Source: Pseudomonas pohangensis (GTDB taxonomy: Bacteria > Pseudomonadota > Gammaproteobacteria > Pseudomonadales > Pseudomonadaceae). Taken from it: a DNA stretch of 64,000 bases. Of this stretch, positions 57,701-64,000 are shown in pieces. The notes under the pieces were generated by a model. The model worked only from the letters and a program-made list of their open reading frames with translations. It did no database searches and was not told the origin of the DNA. Made by a program: the position numbers and the translations under genes. Every line of letters begins with the position of its first letter. The first letter of the stretch is position 1. The stretch lies in NCBI RefSeq assembly GCF_900105995.1, contig NZ_LT629785.1, positions 2,480,001 to 2,544,000 of the forward strand. Reading direction: 5' to 3'.

Positions 57701-57950
57701 CGAACGCGCCGAAGTAAAGAAAGCCGCCCGCGAACTGCTGAAACGCCTCAAAGAGTTACTAGTGATCGACTGGCGCCAGAAATCCACAGCGCGCTCGCAG
57801 CTGAAGATGACTATTGAAGAAACGCTCGACCTGGGTTTGCCACGCGCATATACGCCGGAAACCTACAACGAGAAGTGTTCAGCCGTATTTGAGCATGTGT
57901 ATGAGAGTTATCCCGAGCGGAATACCGGGGTGTATGCATCGGCGCATTAA
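54753..57950 (+). CDS. hsdR: Type I restriction endonuclease subunit R
   Basis: The 1065-residue motor nuclease has PD-(D/E)xK nuclease residues D150...E164-L-K166. The SF2 helicase has Walker A Q302-GSGKS, D401-EAH and AFTGTPL (motif III). Motif VI is seen in HTLMQAIARANRVFPGKHSG. The long C-terminal helical part binds HsdM/S. It translocates DNA and cuts at a distance from unmethylated sites. All catalytic residues appear intact, so restriction should be active. It is coupled to fic. Confidence 0.96.
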   Translation: MSPSAYTEDQLVEQPAIGLFDDLGWQTMSAMEESFGASGTLGRETRGEVVLSVRLRNALCKLNPSLPAEAITSAIDELIRDRSAMLLEAANREIYQLLKEGITVSVPDREHDGQKIERLRVVDWEQPLNNDFLLVSQFSVTGALYTCRPDLVGFVNGLPWLVIELKKPGVPARAAFDENLTHYKQQIPALFCYNGLMIASNGTDSLVGSLTADWERWVRWKRIEREDEPRRVSLEVMLRGTCEPTRLLDLVENFTLFSEHKAGLIKIIGQNHQFLGVNNAIASMLEARKLGHGRGGVFWQTQGSGKSFSMVFFAQKILRKLVGNWTFVVVTDRVELDEQIAKTFKTTGAVSEAEGDECHAASGAHLRELLRGNHRYVFTLVHKFQTPELLCDRSDVIVLTDEAHRSQYDTLALNMRAALPKAMFLAFTGTPLIAGEERTKEVFGDYVSIYDFQQSIEDGATVPLFYENRTPELQLTNPDLNEDIYRLIEDAELDPEQEAKLERDLARQYHLLTRDDRLETVAQDIVRHFLGRGFVGKAMVVSIDKATALRMYDKVKHYWAAETLQVQKELGDLAILPFGSERSAEQAQRDVRKAELKQRLDVLTSTDMAVIVSPGQNEIQQMKTLGLDIEAHRKRMNESNPGLDERFKDTEDPLRLVFVCAMWLTGFDAPSCSTVYLDKPMRNHTLMQAIARANRVFPGKHSGVIVDYANVFASLEKALAIYRRGKGDNNPVKDKQQLATDLRQTVADATAFCAAHGVMLEEIEATPAGGLQRLQCIEDGMNALISPDQLRRDFFAHDRLVSTLYRAVKPDPSALEFASRVACIATLAECIRTRLNPNPPDISQVMNSINGILDDSITGHGISEKGPPAMDLSKINFEAMAQGFKVSKHKNTDLEILKAAIRSKLEDMIKLNHTRADFAVKFETLIERYNAGSRSIEELYQDMLHMSNSLNVEQKRHVRENLSEEELVIFDILTRPAPELSPAERAEVKKAARELLKRLKELLVIDWRQKSTARSQLKMTIEETLDLGLPRAYTPETYNEKCSAVFEHVYESYPERNTGVYASAH

Positions 57951-58094
57951 CCAGAACATGCCTCTTCATGCAGGCGAGCGGCTTACACCTTGGTTCAGCA
58001 TTCTTTGCTCGCTAATAAACACGCGCAAACCTGATGCCTTCCGTAATACAAGATACGGCGTGCTATAAGGGCTGATGTAAACTTCATCGCCTGG

Positions 58095-58580
58095 TCATCT
58101 TGCATCAGAACCGTGAATACGATCCTCCTGTTGCATTACCCACTCCCTGTCCTCGTCTGAAATAATTGCACGAATATTCCCTACTTCGTCCTCATAAAGA
58201 ACAGTCGTTACACATAAGGGATCTTGAGGAATGACTTGCCGAATTTGTGTGCAACCCTCCCCAGAGAAACTCGGCATAGGGGGTAGCTCTTGTTCAAGGT
58301 TCTGAAAGATACTTTCGAAAAGCCCTGCAGATGGCATGAAAACCGCGTCGAGGGGAGCCAAACCTGACACAGAGCCGACACCTATATGATCTACAACGAA
58401 TCTATCAGGCAGTTTGTATCGCTTAGCAGTGGCATAGTCAGTTGCAGCTAAGGATTTCAGAATATCGAGCTTCTGACTTTCAGTCCCAGAGGCTTTGTAA
58501 ACCTTTCCAGCCAACCCATATATGAAACCTGTCGATCCATCAAAGATGGCCCAGAGGTTTACGATTAATTCTTCATTCAT
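58095..58580 (-). CDS. Minus-strand island protein of unknown function
   Basis: A 161-residue soluble protein (MNEELIVNLWAIFDGSTGFI...IISDEDREWVMQQEDRIHGS). The run GLFESIFQNLEQELPPMPSF and a beta-rich start are visible; no motif or family was recognised. It is the only gene on the minus strand inside the island, convergent with hsdR. Codon use looks like that of other low-GC island genes. The ATG at 58580 is preceded by an AACGAGACCC stretch, a weak ribosome site. Confidence 0.55.
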   Translation of the reverse strand: MNEELIVNLWAIFDGSTGFIYGLAGKVYKASGTESQKLDILKSLAATDYATAKRYKLPDRFVVDHIGVGSVSGLAPLDAVFMPSAGLFESIFQNLEQELPPMPSFSGEGCTQIRQVIPQDPLCVTTVLYEDEVGNIRAIISDEDREWVMQQEDRIHGSDAR

Positions 58581-59095
58581 TAAGGGTCTCGTTCTTACTT
58601 AGTTGGTAACCACAAGCGATGCCTGAGTTGCTCTGGGTTTCCTGAACACTTCCCTGTTCAGATCACAGGTTGATGATGCCTATCGTGCCTGGGCAGTGCA
58701 GTCCGAACTGGATCAACACCATCGCCCCATATAACAGGTATCGGAGGTTGCTGACACAGTAGCTTAGCGAGTATTAGCTGGAGACGAGCATGCTGACATG
58801 ACTTGTCGGTTCAATTGCAGAAGTAGCGAATACTGTGACCATAAACCGACACTGGTACGCAGCCGAGTACGCACCCCTACGCGTGCGCGAAAGCGTGGTT
58901 TAGCTCTGACATGCGGGAAGCGGCACAGGGAGGAATCTTTCAGTGATCCTGCTGAAAGATATCCAACACCGTTCATTCAAACACCCCTAAATATTTGGCT
59001 GCCAAACAGATGGCGCTGATCGATGTCGCTAAGGCGCAATCGTAAAGCTGATTCATTGCCTTACCTTGATCCACATGGATACGTCTCACCCGATT
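58581..59095. other. Non-coding gap in the island
   Basis: About 515 bp between the minus-strand gene and the ribbon-helix-helix gene. Short frames on both strands have no ribosome site or recognisable product. It may hold decayed sequence; nothing else could be made out. Confidence 0.5.
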
Positions 59096-59124
59096 ACAAT
59101 GTAACTTAATCTGCGTTACATTGT
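59096..59124. promoter_or_regulatory. Perfect 10-bp inverted repeat over the promoter of the RHH operon
   Basis: ACAATGTAAC (59096-59105) and GTTACATTGT (59115-59124) are exact inverted copies 9 bp apart. They overlap a possible -35 TTACAA (59094-59099) and -10 TACATT (59117-59122, 17-bp spacer), 25 bp before the RHH gene. This is the expected layout for autorepression by a ribbon-helix-helix dimer pair. Confidence 0.7.
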
Positions 59125-59149
59125 GCGTATGAATTGTTAGTGAGAGACG

Positions 59150-59341
59150 ATGATGAGAACAGCAACGCTGAATTTACGCATTGACCCCGTTCTGAAAGAG
59201 GCCGTGCGTATTGCCGCCATGAAAGACCATCGCAGCATCGCCAACCTGGTCGAAATTCTGATCCGCCAGCACTGCGAGAAGGTTGGTATCTCAATACCTG
59301 ATCAGGCTGAACTCTTTGTAGGAGAAGCAGGCGATGAATGA
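59150..59341 (+). CDS. Ribbon-helix-helix DNA-binding protein
   Basis: A 63-residue protein: MMRTATLNLRIDPVLKEAVR forms the beta strand and first helix, and DHRSIANLVEILIRQHCEKV the second helix, of a MetJ/Arc-type fold. ATG 59153 would give a better distance to GAGAGAC. It probably binds the inverted repeat directly upstream. It overlaps the next gene by 8 bp, so the pair is one operon; it could be an antitoxin or a partition regulator. Confidence 0.8.
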   Translation: MMRTATLNLRIDPVLKEAVRIAAMKDHRSIANLVEILIRQHCEKVGISIPDQAELFVGEAGDE

Positions 59342-59612
59342 AAACGCCCTGAAGCTGCTTTTGGAAGCCAGTGCAATCAAAGCTATTCTGGTCATGGCTC
59401 AGGGGAGCTTGTTCCACGTCGAAGTAAAGACCGCAGGTGGAAGCAAGGTTCTGGTCACAGGGCGCGGAGATGTAAGACATTGGCGATCGATTGACGCCTG
59501 CGCAAAGTGGCTACGCAAAATCGGAATCGGGCATGCCACGATTCATATTGATCAGTGGCACCCCGATCAGAAGGCTCTTGAGCTAAACCGGAACGTCTCA
59601 ACTGTATATTGA
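59334..59612 (+). CDS. ParC-like partition-associated protein (tentative)
   Basis: A 92-residue protein: ALKLLLEASAIKAILVMAQG, FHVEVKTAGGSKVLVTGRGD, VRHWRSIDACAKWLRKIGIG and TIHIDQWHPD resemble the small ParC-type proteins found on plasmids and islands, where a similar R-H/W-R-S-x-D pattern occurs. It is coupled to the ribbon-helix-helix gene. A toxin role cannot be excluded, but no known toxin motif is seen. Confidence 0.5.
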   Translation: MNENALKLLLEASAIKAILVMAQGSLFHVEVKTAGGSKVLVTGRGDVRHWRSIDACAKWLRKIGIGHATIHIDQWHPDQKALELNRNVSTVY

Positions 59613-59719
59613 AGCTTTGCTGATCAACAGCATGGCAAAAGTTCGCGGTGCGTTCTGGTTAAAGAAGTCAGAAAATTACCAGCTGAAAGTTACAAGCCTT
59701 CACGCCAGGGAAGACCACC

Positions 59720-60337
59720 ATGTCGATGCCAGTTGCTACTTATAAATGTTCCGCTTGTGATTTAAGCCGCTGGAGCTCAGGCACTTGGGGATACAGATAC
59801 TACCTGCATGGTGAATCCAAGTTGCAAATGCATGTCGTGATGGGCTGGTGTAAAACCTGTAATGACCTGCAGGCGATCGAAGTGCTGCCTGACGCTGAAG
59901 GTGAGCTAAAACTCAAAATAAAACTAGAAGCACTGCAAGCAGAGCTGGCAAAAGTGCTAGCCGCTACGCCGCCTGCAAAAAGTTGGTGGCCGTTTCGTGC
60001 GAAAAAAATCAGCTCTCAAGCAAATCTTGAGTACGAGATCAGGGCTGCGGAAGAACAAATAATGGAATACCGATTGTGCCGCACGGCACTCTCGACAAGA
60101 ACCGGTAAACCGCGTTGCCTGCGTTGCGAGTCGGAAGACTGTATTGCACTGCCTGAGCATGCCGTTGACTACTTCGCCGCTGAGGATGTCCCCGTGCCGA
60201 TTGGCTTTATGCATCCTGGATGTGGCGGGCAGCTGACAGTGGCTTATGAAGGTACTCGTCTAAGCGTACAACTGACGGAAAAGGCTTATGACCTGGAAGG
60301 GCATCTACTTGATGAAGTTAAACCACGATCGTCCTAG
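59720..60337 (+). CDS. Zinc-ribbon-containing island protein of unknown function
   Basis: A 205-residue protein with an N-terminal pair YKCSACDLSRWSS and GWCKTCNDLQ (two C-x2-C), a coiled coil (~65-115), then RCLRCESEDC and HPGCGGQL (Cys pairs). The N- and C-terminal Cys clusters look like two metal sites joined by a helical arm. No catalytic motif was seen. The ATG follows an AAGACCACC stretch. Confidence 0.6.
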   Translation: MSMPVATYKCSACDLSRWSSGTWGYRYYLHGESKLQMHVVMGWCKTCNDLQAIEVLPDAEGELKLKIKLEALQAELAKVLAATPPAKSWWPFRAKKISSQANLEYEIRAAEEQIMEYRLCRTALSTRTGKPRCLRCESEDCIALPEHAVDYFAAEDVPVPIGFMHPGCGGQLTVAYEGTRLSVQLTEKAYDLEGHLLDEVKPRSS

Positions 60338-60369
60338 TCAATTCATGTGGGGCTTAGCAGGGAAACAAC

Positions 60370-60789
60370 ATGAACGACCTATCTGAACTGGATGCGGCAA
60401 AAGCATACGCAAAAGCTTGGAATCAACTCGACGCTGAGAGTCTGGTTGATTTAATCAGCGACGAGGCCTGTTATGCCTCGCAGTGGGTACTGGATGAACT
60501 GGAAGGCAAGCAGGCTGTGCTGGATCACTTGCGCAGGAAGATGCGTGCAGTCGCAGCAAGCTCAATCACTGACTCTGGCAACAGGCCATTTGCCGAGCTT
60601 GTTATTACCCAACTAGGCGAGCCGGGCAGAAATGCTGTTGGTCTGACGGTACCCGGTAGTGACCAGCTTGACTGCATGGTCCTGCTGGGCGTTTCAGAGT
60701 CAAAGATCAATCGCATAGATATTTGCATGATTGAGCTATATGCACCGAAACAGTCAGGCAATTATCCAGGCAGATCTTCTGCAGAGTGA
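60370..60789 (+). CDS. NTF2/SnoaL-like small protein
   Basis: A 139-residue protein. The N-terminus (ELDAAKAYAKAWNQLDAESL...ISDEACYASQWVLDELEGKQ) has the helix and strand order of NTF2-like cone folds, including the AWN..D motif common in SnoaL-like proteins. Function unknown; such folds serve as binding domains or immunity proteins. GCAGGGAAACAAC precedes the ATG. Confidence 0.6.
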   Translation: MNDLSELDAAKAYAKAWNQLDAESLVDLISDEACYASQWVLDELEGKQAVLDHLRRKMRAVAASSITDSGNRPFAELVITQLGEPGRNAVGLTVPGSDQLDCMVLLGVSESKINRIDICMIELYAPKQSGNYPGRSSAE

Positions 60790-60869
60790 ACCACATCCTT
60801 GAAATCAATCAGCCAAGGTAGGCTTGTTGAAACAAGCCCCATTCAAGATTTTTGAGGCCCTGAACGCAA

Positions 60870-61028
60870 ATGGACATAGAGACACTTTTCCTTGATTACA
60901 TCGAGAAAAATCTGGATGCGATCAAAGACGCCCGAGATTACGAAACATTGAAGCGGCGTGTGTATGAAGCAAAAGTATGGGCTGAAGAGCAGTACGCAAC
61001 AATCATCCAGCAGCCGAGCAAGCCATGA
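60870..61028 (+). CDS. Small 52-residue protein coupled to a secreted protein
   Basis: MDIETLFLDYIEKNLDAIKD opens a 52-residue acidic, helical protein that ends IIQQPSKP. Its TGA overlaps the ATG of the next gene (ATGA at 61025-61028). No family is recognised. The coupling with a signal-peptide protein suggests a paired function. The ribosome site is weak (TGAGGCCCTGAACGCAA). Confidence 0.55.
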   Translation: MDIETLFLDYIEKNLDAIKDARDYETLKRRVYEAKVWAEEQYATIIQQPSKP

Positions 61029-61330
61029 AGAAATTCTTTCTGATCTTCCTGATTACCGCACCCGTTAACGCAGAGGAATACCCGCCTCAAGTCGTGACGC
61101 CGCCAGCCAGAAGCACCAGCTATTACAGTAGTGACGGATACACATATGGCAGCGACGGCAGTGCTGCTATCCAGTCTGGAAATACAACCTATATTGCGCC
61201 GCCAGTATCATCCGGTACCGGAGGGACGACGTACATGCAGTCAGGCAATACAACCTATGGCAGTGACGGAAGCGTGACCGTAAAAGGTGCTGGCATAACG
61301 AACTATTACGCGCCATCCGGGAGCGAGTAA
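61025..61330 (+). CDS. Small secreted repeat protein of unknown function
   Basis: A 101-residue protein with a clear N-terminal signal (MKKFFLIFLITAPVNAEEYP, cleavage after NA). The body is Gly/Ser/Tyr/Thr-rich with repeats: QSGNTTY occurs twice and YGSDGS twice, without Cys. This is the style of secreted, beta-prone or surface proteins. It is coupled to the 52-residue gene before it. Function unknown. Confidence 0.6.
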   Translation: MKKFFLIFLITAPVNAEEYPPQVVTPPARSTSYYSSDGYTYGSDGSAAIQSGNTTYIAPPVSSGTGGTTYMQSGNTTYGSDGSVTVKGAGITNYYAPSGSE

Positions 61331-61408
61331 TCCAGCAGATGGATTAAGCCGGCAGCGCATACGACGAGAGCGGCACTCATGCGCCCCCTGTTGACGAGAG
61401 GGTAAAGA

Positions 61409-61522
61409 ATGGCGACCTGCTTTATCTCGACCAAAAAGAAAGCCCCGCATTCAGTGAACGATCCGGGCTGCGATTGCCCGGTGAAGTTCGCCAATTACGA
61501 GGCTACAAGAACAGGGTATTAA
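61409..61522 (+). CDS. Possible 37-residue small protein
   Basis: MATCFISTKKKAPHSVNDPG, then a CDCP pair and a short tail to TAA. GAGAGGG lies 8 bp before the ATG, a good ribosome site, which is the main support. It sits in the unannotated tail of the island; no family is known. Confidence 0.3.
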   Translation: MATCFISTKKKAPHSVNDPGCDCPVKFANYEATRTGY

Positions 61523-61578
61523 CGGAAGCTGATCTTGTCAATTAACGCAAGTCAGATACAGGCGATACACGGTACAGC

Positions 61579-61764
61579 GTGAACGCGACTGCTGAACAGC
61601 GTGAAACTATGCACAAGCTGGGCATGCTTCCGGCCGAAATTGATCCGCGTTGCCACCTGATTTACAACCTCCACGGCCAGCTTACTGAAGTCGCTGAACA
61701 ACCGTATATAGAACTAGTCTCGACTTTAGCAAGTACTCAGAGCAGTGTTCGTACGAATCAGTAG
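61579..61764 (+). CDS. Possible 61-residue small protein
   Basis: It starts with GTG and reads MNATAEQRETMHKLGMLPAE then DPRCHLIYNLHGQLTEVAEQ. No motif recognised and the ribosome site is poor. Retained because the sequence is non-repetitive and protein-like. Confidence 0.35.
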   Translation: MNATAEQRETMHKLGMLPAEIDPRCHLIYNLHGQLTEVAEQPYIELVSTLASTQSSVRTNQ

Positions 61765-61917
61765 TTGGTACGAAATCAGATACGGCCGCCCCTGCGCGCT
61801 AAGCAACCTATGCGTACCGGTCAATCGTGATTACCTTCCCGAGCAGTACGCATGAGGCAGGTCAAATTAGCTGAGCATTAATATGACCGTAAAAGTATCA
61901 GCGGCGACTGCATCTAA

Positions 61918-61952
61918 CTGAGTATGAGTGTCTCACCGAGACTCATACTCAG
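61918..61952. repeat. Strong imperfect hairpin near attR
   Basis: CTGAGTATGAG-TGTCTC pairs with GAGA-CTCATACTCAG around ACC; only a two-base bulge interrupts it. No T run follows, so a plain terminator is unlikely. It is 32 bp from the right-hand TTGTATCC copies, so it may take part in island excision or transfer. Confidence 0.55.
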
Positions 61953-61983
61953 CCAGTCTAAAAGCAGTACAGCAAACGCCATC

Positions 61984-62003
61984 TTGTATCCCAGCGTGTA
62001 TCC
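61984..62003. repeat. Right cluster of TGTATCC repeats (candidate integrase arm sites)
   Basis: TTGTATCCC (61984-61992) and GTGTATCC (61996-62003) match the copies before the integrase. They lie 44 bp inside attR. Confidence 0.6.
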
Positions 62004-62046
62004 TTTTTAAATAAAATAGCTGTAAGGCCCATTCTAGACACAAGCA

Positions 62047-62066
62047 CGAGTCTCCCCCGGGCACCA
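62047..62066. repeat. attR: distal copy of the tRNA-Leu 3' end
   Basis: CGAGTCTCCCCCGGGCACCA matches the last 21 bp of tRNA-Leu except that one G is missing from the GGGG run. It marks the right end of the island. Confidence 0.85.
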
Positions 62067-62111
62067 TATTTACAGTGTTACAAGCACTACCGAAAGCGCT
62101 TGAAACACCTG

Positions 62112-62139
62112 AAAACCGGCCAGTTACGCCGGTTTTTTT
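62112..62139 (+). terminator. Chromosomal tRNA-Leu terminator, separated from the tRNA by the island
   Basis: AAAACCGGC and GCCGGTTTTTTT form a hairpin 46 bp after attR. It resembles the island copy 45 bp after the tRNA, so it was probably the original tRNA terminator. Confidence 0.8.
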
Positions 62140-62160
62140 GTGCCTGCGCCAAGTTCTGAC

Positions 62161-62191
62161 AAAAAAGCCGACCTCTGAAGATCAGCTTTTC
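62161..62191 (-). terminator. Terminator of the nrdJ operon
   Basis: On the minus strand AAAAGCTGA pairs with TCGGCTTTTTT (one G-T pair). It lies 16 bp after the nrdJb stop. Confidence 0.65.
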
Positions 62192-62206
62192 TGTTTCAGG
62201 CCTGGC

Positions 62207-62914
62207 CTAGCCGCACTTGCTTTCGCCGCAGTTGAGGCAGGTCAGGCAGCCGTCCATCTGGATCATTGCCTTGGTGTGACACTTGCCGCATAGCTGGGCA
62301 CCTTCCGGGTAGGCGCTGCTGCTGTCATCGCACTCGGGATCGACGGTCTTTTGCGGCTGCTTGGCTTGCACGTACTCGGTGCGCTTCTGGTCCAGATAAG
62401 CCTGCTGATGCTCGTCCACACCATCCTTGAGCAGGCCAATCTTGCGCATGTGCTCTTCCAGCACATCACCGATCTCGGCCACCAGCGACGGCATCCAGCG
62501 ACCGCCACGCTTCATGTAGCCGCCCTTGGGATCGAACACGCTGTGCAGCTCTTCGACCAGGAAGGTGCTGTCGCCGCCCTTGCGGAACACCGCCGAGATA
62601 ATCAGGGTCAGGGCAGAAATCCACTGGTAATGCTCCATGTTCTTCGAGTTGATGAAGATCTCGAAGGGACGGCGAATTTCGTGGTTGCTGCCGGGATTGA
62701 GCACGACGTCATTGATGGTGACGTAGAGCGCGTGTTCGGAATGCGGATTCTTGATTTTATAAGTAGCACCTTCCAGGTTTGCCGGACGCTTGAGCTTCTC
62801 GTGCATTTCCTCGATGGGCGCGATGGCCGCCTGCAATTCTGGCGGCGCCTGCACATTTGCATCGGCCTTGGCCACTTCGTAGTCGACGATTTTGCTGCTG
62901 ATCTTGATAGCCAT
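62207..62914 (-). CDS. nrdJb: Adenosylcobalamin-dependent ribonucleotide reductase, C-terminal component
   Basis: The 235-residue product from ATG 62914 (AGGAAAAAATC upstream) begins MAIKISSKIVDYEVAKADAN. Its C-terminus carries two Cys pairs (LCGKCHTKAMIQMDGCLTCL) and a final CGESKCG, the redox Cys tail that re-reduces the active site. In Pseudomonas the class II enzyme is split into NrdJa and this NrdJb. The frame extending to 63289 overlaps nrdJa and is rejected. Confidence 0.9.
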   Translation of the reverse strand: MAIKISSKIVDYEVAKADANVQAPPELQAAIAPIEEMHEKLKRPANLEGATYKIKNPHSEHALYVTINDVVLNPGSNHEIRRPFEIFINSKNMEHYQWISALTLIISAVFRKGGDSTFLVEELHSVFDPKGGYMKRGGRWMPSLVAEIGDVLEEHMRKIGLLKDGVDEHQQAYLDQKRTEYVQAKQPQKTVDPECDDSSSAYPEGAQLCGKCHTKAMIQMDGCLTCLNCGESKCG

Positions 62915-62976
62915 GATTTTTTCCTGATCTCGTGTGACAGGCCTTGGCGGCGCGCTTGAAGCGGCCGCCAAAACCA

Positions 62977-64000
62977 TCAGAACTTGCCGTAGTAGCCTTC
63001 TTTCAAGGCATCGTAAAGATTGGCCGCGGTGTGGGATTCGCCGTCGTACTCGATCTCGTCGCCACCTTTGGCCTCGATCACCGAACCGTCTTCCAGCTTG
63101 AAGCGATAGGTGGTGTTGGCCAGATCCTGCTCCTTGACCAGCACGCCCTGGAAGGCCTCCGGATTGAAACGGAAGGTCGTGCAACCCTTGAGGCCCTTGC
63201 GCCAGGCGTAACGGTAGATGTCCTTGAACTGCTCGTAGGGATAGTCGGTCGGCACGTTGGCGGTCTTGGAGATCGACGAGTCGATCCACTTCTGCGCCGC
63301 TGCCTGCACATCCACATGCTGCATCGGGCTGACGTCATCGGCGGCGATAAAGTAGTCCGGCAGGTTGCGCTGACCTGCTTCCATACTCGGAATGGCCTCG
63401 GCATTGATCAGGTGGCGATAGGCGAGCAGCTCGAAGCTGAACACATCGACTTTTTCCTTGGACTTCTTGCCTTCGCGAATCACGTTGCGGAAATAGTGAT
63501 GGGCAAAGCTCGGCTCGATACCGTTCGAGGCGTTGTTGGCCAGTGACAGGGAGATGGTGCCGGTGGGGGCAATCGAGCTGTGGTGGGTGAACCGTGCCCC
63601 CTTCTCGGCCAGCGCCGCTGCCAGCTGCGGCTCGACCTCGGCGATCTGCTGCATATAGCGGCTGTAGCGCGCCCAGAGCACCTTGCCCTTGACCTGATCG
63701 CCTGGCTTGTAGCCATCGGCACGCATCTCCGGACGGCGCGCCAGCATGGCCTCGGTCACCTCGAAGTCTTCGTCCATGATCGGCGCCGCGCCTTTTTCTT
63801 CGGCGAGCTGCAATCCGCTGCGCCAGCCCTGCAGGGCCATTTCACGGGAAACCTGGTCGGTGAACTCCAGCGAAGCGGCATCGCCGTACTGCATGCAGAG
63901 CATGGTCATGGCCGAACCCAGACCGAGGAAGCCCATGCCATGGCGGCGCTTGCGGAAGATCTCGGCGCGTTGCTGCTCCAGCGGCAAACCGTTGATCTCG
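62977..64000 (-). CDS. nrdJa: Adenosylcobalamin-dependent ribonucleotide reductase, catalytic component (5' part cut by window)
   Basis: The 3' portion (~340 codons) of the large class II subunit; the frame continues past the window edge. Visible features: RRHGMGFLGLGSAMTMLCMQ, APTGTISLSLANNASNGIEP (the substrate-phosphate-binding loop), and RYAWRKGLKGCTTFRFNPEA near the end. It makes dNTPs from NTP/NDP using a radical from coenzyme B12 and works with or without oxygen. nrdJb follows after 62 bp. Confidence 0.9.
   Translation of the reverse strand, partial: EINGLPLEQQRAEIFRKRRHGMGFLGLGSAMTMLCMQYGDAASLEFTDQVSREMALQGWRSGLQLAEEKGAAPIMDEDFEVTEAMLARRPEMRADGYKPGDQVKGKVLWARYSRYMQQIAEVEPQLAAALAEKGARFTHHSSIAPTGTISLSLANNASNGIEPSFAHHYFRNVIREGKKSKEKVDVFSFELLAYRHLINAEAIPSMEAGQRNLPDYFIAADDVSPMQHVDVQAAAQKWIDSSISKTANVPTDYPYEQFKDIYRYAWRKGLKGCTTFRFNPEAFQGVLVKEQDLANTTYRFKLEDGSVIEAKGGDEIEYDGESHTAANLYDALKEGYYGKF

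Noticed and set aside
62207..63289. Long N-terminal extension of nrdJb
   Set aside because: The extension lies out of frame over nrdJa, which is conserved there; ATG 62914 has a good ribosome site and the family length.

Overview
The window is a Pseudomonas-type gammaproteobacterial chromosome segment (Pseudomonadaceae, probably Pseudomonas sensu lato; the species cannot be named from this sequence alone). The gene order from about 17 to 43.5 kb (omega-amidase, aminotransferase, der, bamB, yfgM, hisS, ispG, rodZ, pilF, rlmN, ndk, iscX, fdx, hscA, hscB, iscA, iscU, iscS, iscR, cysE, trmJ, suhB, glycine-zipper protein, secF, secD, yajC, tgt, queA, tRNA-Leu) is the order known from Pseudomonas aeruginosa.

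Layout. 0-6 kb is a variable chromosomal stretch: two convergent AraC regulators, a long GST-family protein, an enoyl-CoA hydratase gene broken by a frameshift, and a GlxA-type AraC regulator. 6-13.4 kb holds guaA/guaB (with REP-like palindromes between them), an HPF-like ribosome-associated protein, xseA and leuA. 13.4-17.5 kb holds a FadL-type outer-membrane protein, a decayed leuA copy, an orphan lipoprotein, an NAD-dependent epimerase divergent from a MerR regulator, and a small conserved protein. 17.5-43.3 kb is dense housekeeping DNA, almost all on the minus strand. It covers GTPase Der and the outer-membrane assembly proteins, isoprenoid and histidyl-tRNA synthesis, cell shape and pilus assembly, the complete ISC iron-sulfur operon behind an IscR-type promoter, cysE/trmJ, suhB, and the queA-tgt-yajC-secD-secF group.

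43.5-62.07 kb is an integrated genomic island. It lies between an intact tRNA-Leu(CAA) and a near-exact copy of the tRNA 3' end. It carries a tyrosine integrase, repeated TTGTATCC sites at both ends (candidate integrase arm sites), an AlpA-like regulator, a Rha-like protein and a winged-helix-type protein. Its main cargo is a composite defence operon: hsdM, hsdS, a fused GmrSD-like DUF262/DUF1524 nuclease, a Fic-domain protein, and hsdR. The stop/start overlaps (hsdS into the GmrSD-like gene, fic into hsdR), and an 8-bp inverted repeat just before fic, suggest two translationally coupled blocks with possibly separate control. The distal third holds a ribbon-helix-helix / ParC-like pair behind a perfect 10-bp inverted repeat, then a set of small unknown genes.

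After the island the chromosome resumes with the split adenosylcobalamin-dependent ribonucleotide reductase (nrdJb and the 3' part of nrdJa) on the minus strand, cut by the window end. The most interesting content is the composite hsdM-hsdS-GmrSD-fic-hsdR operon, the island ends, and the small-gene tail of the island.
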